A DNA stretch of 41,416 nt from Chromera velia (Eukaryota > Sar > Chromeraceae). Location: the NCBI GenBank assembly GCA_018398765.1, contig JAHBMJ010000750.1:1-41416 (forward strand), written 5' to 3'. How positions within the stretch are numbered: the first letter of the stretch is position 1; each line of letters begins with the position of its first letter. Shown piece by piece: positions 12,481 through 22,478 of this stretch. A program made the position numbers and the translations under genes. Below the pieces are notes generated by a model. It made no database searches, was not told where the DNA came from, and saw nothing but the letters and a program-made list of their open reading frames with translations.

Positions 12481-14246
12481 GTGCAAGGAGTGTGGGGTGT
12501 ATGGGTTCCTGAGAAGAGAGGGGGATGGATGAAGGGAGCTGAGAAACATGACAGACAGGATGGTGGGTCGTGGCAGCCACCTGTGCTCTTTTGTCTTCTC
12601 TCCTCTTCCTTTGAGCGTGATTTGCTTACTTGCTCGAGACAGCGATGCGAGAATCCCATAGCACCCTCTATCTCTCTCTCTCTCTCTTTGGCTACCCTGG
12701 TGGAACAGTCTGGTGGCTGATCATTTGGCCGTGCTTCTCCCTTCTTTTCCCTGAGAACAAGACATCCCTTTCGTTGCCTTTCGGTGTCTTTGTGTGTGCA
12801 GGTGAGAAGTGTCGAGTCATCCTGGCACCCGGGAAGGCTTACGGTGCGAGGGGCGCAGGAGACAAAATCCCTCCCAACTGCACATTGGAGGTACTTGTGT
12901 TTCTGTGCACCTGTCTCGTGTGTCTCTGTGCACCTGTCTGGTGTGTTTCTGTGCACCTGTCTGGTGTGTTTCTGTGTACCTGTCTTGTATGTTTCTGTGT
13001 ACCTGTCTAGTGTGTCTCTGTGTACCTGTCTTGTGTGTTTCTGTGCACCTGTCTTGTGTGTTTCTGTGCACCTGTCTTGTGTGTTTCTGTGCACCTGTTT
13101 TGTGCGTTTCTGTCAACCGGCCAACCTGTCTGTGTCTCGTCTCTGTTCGTCGCTCTCAGCGGGTCTGCTTTTTTCTGTCGGGTTTGTGGGAAGTGGTGAA
13201 AACTCGTCTTTCTCTCCGTCTTCAATCCATCCGCCTACTCTCTTCAATCCATCCGCCTACTCTCTCCTGATTCGAAAAGATGGAGTGCGTCTCTTGACTC
13301 ATCCATCTACGGCACACGTACACTTTGCTTACACGGAAAAAAACAAAGTACATACGGAAGTGTACACGAGTAGTCCCCTGTCTGTCTGTCTGGATAATGC
13401 AGTTTGAGATTGAGTTGGTCTCTTGGATCAACGAGGAGGACATGTCTCCTAACCTCGACGGGTCGCTGCTGATGATGAAGACGAAGGCCGGAGAAGGATG
13501 GCAACATCCTAGAGATCTATCTCGCGTGAAGCTCCAGTATGTGATGAAGGTGAGAGAAGGACAGGAAGGAGGAGAGGAGCAGACGACGACCATCAGGGAC
13601 ACCTACGCTGGTCGGTCTGCTCAATCTGTCTGTCTGTCCACGCGAGGGAGGAGTGACTCTTCCATGCATTCAATCGGGCATTCCGGTAAACTCTTTTTGG
13701 AAGTGAACACACAGTCTCTGCATCTGTAGGTGCATGCATGCTTTTGCGTCCGTACTAATGAACTTCATGTTTATGAATTCTCTACATCATGTCCTGTCTG
13801 CATTGCAGAAGGCGCTCCCCACGAGTTTGTCCTTGATGATGCTGACGACTTGCCGATCGCTGGCTTCGATTGCGTAGTGCGTCGGATGAAGAAGGGCCAA
13901 GAGGGAGATCTGATCATTGCAGGGGATTCCGAGTTTGCCTTCCGGTCGGGTGACGAACATTTCGGGAAGGACGTCTCTCTGTCTACCCGAGACTGCGCAG
14001 GTGGTGGTGGGGACCTCGAGGACTTCGGTGATGAAGACGGCACGCTCTCTGCAGGTCTGTCTATCTGTCTATCTTCTGTTTGTCGGGGGGAAGGGGTAGA
14101 GGGAGACCTTCTTCTCTCTCTTCTATCTGTCTGGCGCCATCGGCATGGAGCTCTGGTACTCTTCCACTGTCAGTGACAGCGCGCCAAAAGAAAGAAAGAA
14201 ACGGAGAGAGAGAGAGGGAGAGAGAGAGAGAGGGAGAGAGAGAGAG

Positions 14247-14281
<35 letters not shown>

Positions 14282-16277
14282 AAAAAGGAAAGGAAAAAGG
14301 AAAGGAAAGGAAAGGAAAGGAAAGAAAGGAAAGAGAGAAAGAAAGGAAAGAAAAGAAAGAGAAAAGAGAGAGAGAGAAAGAAAGAAAGTAAGTAAGAAAG
14401 CAAGGAACGGAAGCTCATCCATTATCACAATCAGTGAAAAAGAAAGAAAGGAAGAAAATAAAAAAAGAAGAAGAAAATCATATAGTCTGTCTGTGAGAAA
14501 ACCAATCGATGCTTCCGGTCGTGCGCATCGCAATTTTTTGTCTTAATGGAAGAGAATGGTTGTTTTGTGTGTGTAGATGTATGTGTGTGTGTGTGTGTCG
14601 CAGCTCTGGAAAAAAATAAGTACGCCAAGAAGGCCCAGAGAGTGCAGCTCGGGCGCTCTCATCTGAACAAAATCCTTTCGAGGGAGGAAATTCTGAAGCA
14701 GGTGGAGGCGGCGGCAGAAGCCAACGGGATCATACTACCTCATCGTCTCGAGCTGCTGGATGACAGAATTCTCTCTCAGCCCCCCCCCGGACATGTGGTT
14801 GTGATGAAGCAAACAGGCTCGGAGTCCGAAGAAACTGAGTTCTTCTACATGCCCCTCCAATTGCCTCCAACGCGTCTGCTGAACACTGCCACTGGGATTG
14901 GGACTTCGCACTCATTGACAAAGATACCAATCCATGCAAAGCATGTCGAGAGTGGCAAGGTGGGCCGGGTGTGAATGGAGAAAGGGTTTTCAAGGGTGTG
15001 GAAACAGACAGACAGACAGACAGGCAGACTTGTGCGGGCCTTTGTGTTTTGTCTTCACGCTTGATCTATCTGTTTTTCCCCTGTCCTTGCCTTGTCTCTC
15101 TATCATCTCGTTGCGGGGCAAGCACGTAAGCAGAAAGGCATGAGAGCGGTTAATGCGGTTATATTCTGGCGTCGTTGGCTGCCTGGCCCTGAACGCGCAT
15201 GCTTCTTTTCTCTCTTCTGGCTGTTTTTGCATACGTTCAACCCTTTGCAGAACGACGCATGAATGCCCGTTCGTTCCTCTTCTCTCCTCTCCTCTCCTCG
15301 CAAAGACTGATGGATCGATGCATGGTGTAACGAGACTCATGTTCACCGTCGCAGTGATTTTCTTTTCGCCGCCACTCTTCGCTTGCAGATTCGTGTGTTC
15401 TCGTCTGTGCGGGTCTGTGCTGACGCTCTCAACATCAACCCGGGAACGATCAGTAGAGCACTGCAGTGCAAGGTTGGCCCGGGGGGGCAAACCAATATGA
15501 CAGGCGGCTGGCAGTTCAACAAGCTGACAGACATACCAGAGGGGATCCCCGTGGGCTGTGAGATAGAAGAGAGAAAGAAGGCTCACTGCCTGTCTTCTGA
15601 GGTTGGTTTCCTGTGAGTCTTTTTTCTCTCCCTGTTCTATCTTGGTTGCCTCCTTCTTTTTTCCTTTCGTTTCGTGACTGCTGTCGTCGTTGTGGTTGTC
15701 TTTCCGTGTTGTGCTGCAATTTGAGTATGCTGCTTTTTGTAGTCACCTCCTTCCTTCGGCCTGACTGCGTGCCGGTACACGTCTGCTCAATTTATTTGCG
15801 GCTCCTTTCCGGCCTGTTCTCTTCTTTCCTTCCTTGTCTGTCTGGCTGTCTGTCTGTCTGTTTGTCTGTCTGTTTGTTTATCTTTCTGTCTGTCTGTCTG
15901 TTTGTCTGTCTGTTTGTCTATCTATCTTTCTGTCTGTCTGTCTGTTTGTCTGTCTGTTTGTCTGTCTGTCTGTTTGTCTGTCTGTCCGAAAGAAAGGAAG
16001 CAATTTGGAAAAAGTGTAGTGAAGAAACGACGATATAGTCTGTCTGTGTGTGTCTCTGTCCATCTGTCCGCAGGATCCGACAGAGAAGGGTATCGGCACT
16101 TTTTCTCGCACGAACTCGACTGGGGCTGATAGAAGGAGAATGTGCATGGGGGGGGATGTCAGAGTTGGCGACGACGAAGGGGGGAGTGCATATGACGGCG
16201 GTGGGAGGGCACCTGATAGGGAATCCTGCAGACGTTCCCTCGAGCCTCCGCAAGTGTCTTCTGAAGGGGCTCTGTGA
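9107..16277 (+). CDS. FHA - FKBP (x2) - NUMOD1-like HTH fusion protein, 12 exons
   Basis: Model: 9107-9527, 9656-9850, 10494-10606, 10827-10932, 11552-11800, 12295-12384, 12802-12890, 13403-13610, 13809-14054, 14604-14959, 15389-15601, 16074-16277; 829 residues. Residues 35-140 are an FHA phosphothreonine-binding domain (GRR 58-60, S73 and H76, SSNGT 105-109). Residues 206-243 are strongly basic and 280-320 acidic. Residues 319-428 are an FKBP domain with every classic pocket residue: Y353, F364-D365, F372, V378-I379, W382, Y405, I414, F422. It should be an active peptidyl-prolyl isomerase. Residues 430-560 look like a second FKBP with a degraded pocket (GF in place of GW). Residues 692-735 (ADALNINPGTISRAL, later GWQF) resemble the NUMOD1 DNA-binding helix-turn-helix. 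The ATG has a good context (GAAATGG). Intron 2 is GC-AG. The acceptor of exon 4 (10826) is weak and was chosen by phase. An alternative end is a donor at 15613 with exon 12 read to 16689. A nuclear role is inferred. Confidence 0.8.
9851..10493 (+). other. GC-AG intron of the FHA-FKBP gene
   Basis: The donor reads GAG|GCAAGT, the strong consensus typical of GC-AG introns, and the acceptor is TGTACTGCAG. Joining keeps the frame. The intron contains an old internal duplication of about 329 bp: CCCTTCTCCTTGCG recurs at 9941 and 10270, and the ACATGCGTTCA region follows in both copies. Confidence 0.65.
11160..11198. repeat. GAGAA microsatellite
   Basis: Perfect five-base repeat in intron 4 of the FHA-FKBP gene, just after an unused pyrimidine-CAG site. 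Confidence 0.9.
11949..12012. repeat. compound (CT)n(GT)n microsatellite
   Basis: About 30 bp of CT followed by about 30 bp of GT in intron 5 of the FHA-FKBP gene. Confidence 0.95.
12441..12479. repeat. (GT)n microsatellite
   Basis: GT run in intron 6 of the FHA-FKBP gene, about 56 nt after the donor. Confidence 0.95.
12896..13112. repeat. 21-bp minisatellite, about 10 copies
   Basis: Units of the form TGTGTTTCTGTGCACCTGTCT start only a few bases inside intron 7, right after the donor at 12891. The unit length is a multiple of three and lacks stops in several frames, so retained transcripts would read through it. Copies differ at a few positions (CGTG/TGTG, GCAC/GTAC). Confidence 0.9.
14193..14400. 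repeat. GA/GAAA purine tract
   Basis: Almost pure purine on the + strand, about 200 bp, inside intron 9 (14055-14603) of the FHA-FKBP gene. It gives false lysine/arginine/glutamate ORFs. Confidence 0.9.
14582..14598. repeat. (GT)n acting as acceptor tract
   Basis: This GT run directly precedes the acceptor TCGCAG (ending 14603) of exon 10, in the place of a pyrimidine tract. Confidence 0.8.
15834..15987. repeat. CTGT/TTGT microsatellite
   Basis: About 150 bp of CTGT-type repeats in intron 11 of the FHA-FKBP gene, upstream of the acceptor at 16073. Confidence 0.9.
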
Positions 16278-17830
16278 GTGGGCAAGAGACAGGGGTCTCA
16301 CGATAGGGTTCAGCATTCAGGAGGGGGAATTAAGGGGAGGAGGAGGTCTATCTGGTGTCTCACGTTTAGCAGGGCTCCGTGCGTGCGTCAATCGATCGAT
16401 CATGCAAGAGACGTCCTCGCATGGGGGAAAAAGAGCGTTGTGGAAATTCAAATGGTGCATGGGGGAAACGGGGAGTGAGGGCGGAACATGCAGGGTGCAT
16501 GGTGGGAGGGAGGGAGGAAAAGATATACGTGCGCAGACGCATATATTCAGACCGACTGGTATGATCATTCGGTCGTTGCAGGAAGCTGGTCGTGATTGTC
16601 AACACAAAAGGTCGAGGTGCGGTGATAAATGGTTGGGTCAATGCATTCATTCAACGTGGGTGACGTCAGTGGGAATAAGCAGTGGGTGAATGAAGGCATA
16701 CTGAAGGCACAGAATTCAGAAACTCGGGGCCCCGGGCGGGAAGATAGGCAGAGTCGGAGGGAGACGGACAGTGAATTCGTTCTTGCATGTTCTCGCTATG
16801 GGTACAAACAGACTAGACAAACAGACAGACAGACCGACCAATGTATGAACAAAGTGTTGCTGAAGGGGCACATACGCAGACAGGGGTGCGAGGGAAGGCG
16901 AGAGGCGGACAGAAAAAGAAACGGAAGAAAAAGAAAGTAAAGCGTGAAAGAGGCATGGCTCAAATACGAAAGTCAATATGGAAAAAGAAGCGTTCAGCTG
17001 GCAAAGGTCCTGCGCTGGAATTTCTTCTTTTGGGGGTTAGAAACACGCCCGAATGAAGTGAATGAAATCTTGGTCAGATCGATAAAACGGAACCTTCTAT
17101 CTCTTGCTTTTCTTTTTGGCGTTCTCTCATTCCTTGAGGTTCCCCTACGTTCTCTGTGTATAGAATCGGTGCCGACGGCCTTTCTTTTGCACCTGCAACG
17201 AACTTCGATCATGTTGGGTGGATTAGCAGGCAGCTCCACGGTAGTAGCCTCCACTATACATTCATTCAGCCTGGCTGTATGGGTAGGTGGGTGGGTGGAG
17301 CTCTGAGCGAGAGAGAGGGGGTGCTGCATCCTTTGATCTTTCAAATAGGTGGGTGGGAATATGGAAGGGATTTTCGTTGACCATGCACTCTTGAGCGTGA
17401 GTGCGGTGAACATCAGAGGGGTGCAGGCACACCATCATTGTGCTGGTTTTTTCTCTTCTTTGTCGACTCTTTTTTCACTTCTCTCACATCTCGGCATCCA
17501 CACGTGGTTCAATGGCGATGATCGATCTCAATTCCCCGCTGTTTGTTGTCCAAATGTATTGGACCGCTTTCAAGTTCATCTCATGTGCTATGTCCTGGCA
17601 CGCGTTTTCTGTTTTTCCATCTTGAATATGAATGGAAGACCGTGCAGAATACCGTGTGTGAAGTGTATTCATTTTGTGTATCTTCTCCAATTCGTGTCAC
17701 TTGTCAATCTGCTGTTCGTAGCTGTATCATTTCTCTTCCAGGAGTCTTCCTCTGCCGAGCAGCCAGAAACTCCGCAGAGAATGCTGGTAAAACTGTATTA
17801 AAAGAAGTATAATTCTATATGAGTGAACTA
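16278..17830. other. downstream region of the FHA-FKBP gene
   Basis: It contains an open frame to 16689 that may be an alternative terminal exon, then G-rich and mixed sequence with several long but unconvincing ORFs on both strands. No conserved domain or consistent exon chain was found. Composition changes abruptly to AT-rich near 17830. Confidence 0.4.
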
Positions 17831-19401
17831 ATGTAAGCTGGATGAATTGAATTAAAGGCCAGCTACGTATGTCATTACTAGTATTCAAGATTGTACAAGA
17901 TCGTAACTTTGATCGCTAATCATTATATTTTGATAGTGTAAAAATCTAAGACTAAGATTTTAAGTAACAATAATAGTCGTATTCTAGAGTTATATTAGTA
18001 TAGGAAATTAGGAATAGATTCCGAATATAGTAATAGACCTAGTAATAGACTGTAATACTAGTAGTAATAACTTGAATAATAGTAAAAGCCGATCTATGTA
18101 AGATAGAGGCAAGAAACTGGTTGTGGATTAGCTTTAGAATAGACGTTATCATATATATAAAGCTAGATTTTGAAGAATTGAATCGACCTTCAGATTATCT
18201 CTAGGATTATCTTCCAGATTTTTAATAGACTAGTTAACAGGCCGGTCGACCTAAATTTAACTCTAAATTCTATTATCGTCTATTCAAGTTAATCCATAGT
18301 TTAAAATATGAGAAGACATGCCACATATAACGCTGGACAAACTATCCCAAAAACTATCACACTAAAACGTACGTATGCATGTCTAGGTATGATCTGTAAA
18401 GTTATTTTTATATTAATTATTTTATAATAAAGTCTAACCACAGACTTTGGACTTTAAAACTTTTTTGATTTAAAAATTTTAAAAATAAATTTAAAAGCTT
18501 GAACACATGCATTGATGTGTCGTTTTCGATTGTTTATAGCCTTTTAAAACATTTTTTAATGTATGACAAAAGATTTTTAAAGTGCGTTTCAAAAGTTATA
18601 TTTTAGAGTCTACTGTCTACAGACTCAAACCAGATTTTAAACTTTATTTCACTTTAAAACTTTACAGATCACACCTAGGTGCATGTGTATGCATGTAGGC
18701 ATGACATGATTTTTACCGATCTTCTAGGCGCCGGCTAGAGAAAAAAAAAAAAAATCTCCCTAGATCGTGTTTTTTTTTTTTTTTTCTTTTTCAGTCAAAC
18801 AACGGTTGTTCAACTGTTACACAAGTGTTGTTTGTGTGTTACACAACTGTTGTTAAGTGTTGTTCAGGGTCAAAAAGTAAAAAAGAAAAAAAAAAAGATC
18901 TCCCGAGATCGTCTACTTTTTTTTTTTCTTTCTCTCTAGCCGGCGCCTAGCCGATCTTACATATATTAAACTTCAATACATTGTATTTTTTTTTATGCAT
19001 ATGACAATGTGCTGCACGCGTATCGCAGCCATACAGACAACCCTTATAAAGTCTGACGCCGACGTTTTTCATCATAAATTTTATATAAGTCTGTTCTAAG
19101 ATATAAACTTATTTTTTAAAAACATAAAGTTATTTTTTTTATAAATTGTACAGCTGATTTTACTGTAACCATTCAAATCGTTCCTTATAAATCGTCCCTC
19201 TATTTGAAAACTATTTCTCTTAAAAATTCTCTAGCTATTTCTCCAGCTCTGATTAAACGTTACTATCCAAAACTTAAAATTGAAAACTTGGAATTGAGCC
19301 TAGAATTGAGCTTTAATTACAATTGGGGGCTCGAGATATGAAGTAAATGATAAATGTGAAGTCGAACATTGCAATTTTGCAACAAAATTGGACCAATTGC
19401 G
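17831..19401. other. AT-rich gene-free block
   Basis: Strongly AT-rich, without ORFs of note on either strand. It carries the foldback element at 18717-18957. It separates the 3' ends of two convergent genes (FHA-FKBP + strand, PDCD2-like - strand). Confidence 0.6.
18717..18957. mobile_element. foldback / MITE-like element
   Basis: CTAGGCGCCGGCTAGAGA at 18724-18741 reappears as its reverse complement at about 18934-18951. Inside each arm come poly-A or poly-T runs and a second short inverted motif (CTAGATCGTG against CGAGATCGTC). The central loop is built of TGTTACACAA and ACAACTGTTG-like repeats. The whole can fold into one long imperfect hairpin. No ORF is present. It fits a non-autonomous inverted-repeat element; target-site duplications were not clear. 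Confidence 0.55.
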
Positions 19402-21704
19402 TCAAAGTCCTTTTTGCACAAATACTTTTCCCTCTTTCAGAACACACCCCTGCTCTGCCATGCTCCTTTCTGCTTTCTCTTCGAGACGGCTTTCGTCTGC
19501 GTCCAGTCCGCAGTCATTTGCACAGGAAAAGAAAAGCACAGATCCCCATTCTCCTTCAAACAGCCCTTTCCAACCGGTAGAAACGGAAGACTCCGAGAAG
19601 GATGCCGAGAGACCCAGTGCCTTCGCAGCATTCGAAAACAAGGAGGGCATCAACTGTGCCTCAAATAACATGGACTCTCCGCAAAATTCACACCTTGACT
19701 CCTCTTGTCTGATTTTTTCAGTCTGTGCAGAATAGCGCACAGAAGAGCCAGTGGCGATCCTCTCTCGATTTTTCTGACTCGTCCTTGTGTCTTCTCCTTC
19801 GCATTTCTCTGTTGATTGAATTTCCTTCCCCGTGCCCCCCACCTTCTCTCCACCTGCGTGACCTTCCATCCCACCCTTACCAACAGCGGGTCTGTCAGAG
19901 GAATCTATGGGGGGTTTCTGCCTCTGGGCGTTGGAGGAAGATGATGCAGAGGCAGATCCTGCCTGACCGACCGATCCTTCATTTCCGATATTAAGGAGCC
20001 GAACTGACCCCGGAACCACTTTGTCTCTACCAACAAAGAGAGGGGGTCCACCGAACTCATACCGCAAGACCTCCTCTGGTAAAAGACGCGCACGGCGAAC
20101 GAGGCGGGACAGCATCCGATCCTCCGCACCACTCCCTTCGTAGCCCTCCTCACCCCACTCCCCCTTCCTCGCCTCTCCATTTCCCCCCTGCTCATCAAAT
20201 AAATCCACCGGGTCGCCTCCCTCTCCCTGCTGCTGTCTCTGTCTGTACTCTTCCAACAACTCCCGCGCTCTCAATGCGATCGGGTCGTCACTTTCGTCCT
20301 CCTCTTCATCCTCTTCCTCTTCTTCCTCCTCGAAGGCTGTCTTGAAACTGCCACCCGAAAAAAAATCAGTGGACGGCAATGCCTTTTCAGGAATGCCGGG
20401 GCCAATACACAAGCGAAACACAGGTAGACATTCTAACTGCGCATCTTTCCCGCCCTCCCTTACAAAATTCGGTTTCCCCTTTTCCTTTTTCTTCTCTCCC
20501 TTGCCGCCCTGACTCTCCTCCCTCAAACGTGTCTGTGGATTTCCTTCTATTGTCTCATTCACCACTTGCGAAGAAGAAGACGAAGAGGACGGCTTGGCTG
20601 CAGATGCAACCTCTCTCTTCCCCTTTGACCCTTTTTCCTTTTCTTCTTCTTCTTCTTCTTCTTTCGATTGAAAACCTTCAAGCGAATCGTCTCGCAACTT
20701 CAGCAGACGGGAAAGCTCCAGGTCCACACCACCCCCCTCTCTCGTTTCTGAATCACCCCCCCACACAGCAGGATCAATCCCCGTCTCCATTCCCATACCA
20801 GCAGAAGACCCAAAAAGAGAGCCAGCCTGAGGCTCCGCAACGGAACCAAAACCAAAGACAGACCCCGCTCCCCAGTCATCAAAAGGTACACTGCCTGCCT
20901 CCATGGCGGCCTTGCCCTCACCCTCTCCGCCTCCCTTCTCGCCCCATGGATCATGGGATTCAACAGCGGAGCTTCCGAAGAGCTGCACACTCACCGTTTC
21001 TTCCCCAAATCCCCCTCCTCCTCCTAAAACTGCGCCCCCGTCTCCTTCTGCCCCGTCTCCCTTTCCCTCCGCTGAGGCCGATGTTGTCGGTTGTTTTGGG
21101 TTTTTCTCGATGATCGCCCTGGGGCGGAGAGGGAAGAGGAGACGGACGAGACGCCAGTTTTGGGGGTCCAGGGCGCCCACACCTTCACGGAAGCACGAGA
21201 AGGCCGCGAGGACACGCCGGAACGAAGACGTGTACGTTGACTCTGCCTGCAATGAAGGGGCGGAGGGAGGGGCCAGATAGACGACGACAGAGATGAATGA
21301 AATGGTTTCTTTCGTCCAACAAGATACGTGCATGCAAAACCGAACGAGCAGGTGCTGTGCAAGGATAAGTAAGTGTCTACGCACAAGAAAGAACACATGG
21401 CTCCTCACTCCAGCTTCCGTGTGGTTCCGTGTTACGATAGCAAGAACTTAAATGCTGCAGCCAGATATTGACGAACCTGAAAAACTAAGTGAAGTGGCTT
21501 CTTGCAGAGCGTGCAGAGAGGGAGGTTAGACAAAAAGGCCTGAACCTCTTTGCACTCTTCAAACCCACTGAGGAACCCTCCGAATTTGCACACTGAAATC
21601 GCCCTCTCGAGGGCCCCCTCCCTGTCCTTAGGGCCTTCACCCCCATCTCCAGAAAGAGAAGCCCCCGCAGCCCCTGACTTCACCAAGCTACCAGTAAACG
21701 CCAT
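19402..21704 (-). CDS. PDCD2: PDCD2/TSR4-like protein, 2 exons
   Basis: Exon 1 is 21704-21477 and exon 2 is 21246-19402, giving 690 residues. The intron (21476-21247, GTTCGT...TTGCAG) joins in phase 0. The N-terminal part has the zinc pair CTLC followed by KPLHLVFQ (residues about 62-76), then SSFRRVLAAFSC across the junction, as in the PDCD2 N-terminal domain. The C-terminal PDCD2_C domain shows EEVLRYEFGGPPL, CEFCGESMLFEAQLMPSLF (from about 595), the tryptophan-glycine stretch EGEWGSVLFFSC and CANDC (about 651). PDCD2 and yeast Tsr4 chaperone ribosomal protein uS5 (RPS2) for 40S assembly, so the same role is likely. Between the domains lies about 450 residues of low-complexity sequence with poly-Glu and poly-Ser runs, making the protein nearly twice the usual length. 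The ATG context (CGTATGG) is good. Confidence 0.85.
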
Positions 21705-22478
21705 ACGCTCGGTACGTCTCGAGTTTTGGAGAGATCAGAACGTCAAATGCTTCGTGTGGCCGCAATATGATCAAAGCGGTTGTCGTTGGTCAGCGTGTGA
21801 GCATGTGGGAACTTCCCAACGCACCGCCACACCCACGCCGGCAAACTTGACGACAACTGCGCTAGCGGAAGCAGTTCACTATTTCAAACCTCAACGAAGG
21901 CACCTTGCTGATGTGTCTAGAGGACGCAGTACATTGATGTGTGAGCTGACAGATACAGACCTCAAGGCCAACCCATTCACTTGAGTTGGATGAGGAGGCA
22001 TACATACTTCGCAGCGTTGCACTTCATACTTGCGTTTCTGACAGACACTTCATACTTGCGTTTCTGACGGTCTGTCTGAGTCCTCGACGGTCAGTTGATT
22101 AGTCGATCCTTTTTGCCGTCTCCTTGCTTGGGGGGCACGTACACTAGGACGTGCGAACAGATCTTCAAAGTTGAAGCCTTCGCATGCACTCCTTTCGCGG
22201 CTCAGTATGGCTCAGTCGATCTGCTTATTGTCAGAATTGCCTTCACGTCGTGACAGCTTTGTGACTGCATTGACATTCATGCTCGAGAAGGGTGGCGGGG
22301 TGAAGAGTGCTTCCGTCTGGCTTGAGTGATGAACACGCGATTGAGAACGCTGTGAGCTAGGGTGACTCCCTCTGGCACACGTCTCCGAGCAGTTCCGTCT
22401 CTCTTGTTTGACTTTGAGTTTCTTTGGTTCTTCTTCCGTCCTTGTAGCAGTACGTACGTTTTTTATATTTAGGGCTTT
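21705..22478. promoter_or_regulatory. shared upstream region of two divergent genes
   Basis: These 774 bp separate the start codons of the PDCD2-like gene (-) and the BAH-TFIIS gene (+), so promoters for both must lie here or nearby. A 26-bp tandem duplication sits in the middle. No TATA-like box or known factor site was assigned with confidence. Confidence 0.4.
22021..22072. repeat. 26-bp tandem duplication in the divergent promoter region
   Basis: ACTTCATACTTGCGTTTCTG followed by ACAGAC or ACGGTC, two copies in direct contact. Confidence 0.85.

Noticed and set aside
11850-13225. Minus-strand ORFs of up to 414 codons with His-Thr-Gln repeats
   Set aside because: They are antisense readings of the 21-bp minisatellite and GT repeats in introns of the FHA-FKBP gene.
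17349-17801. 150-codon ORF downstream of the FHA-FKBP gene
   Set aside because: No domain, no splice partners and hydrophobic sequence of random type.
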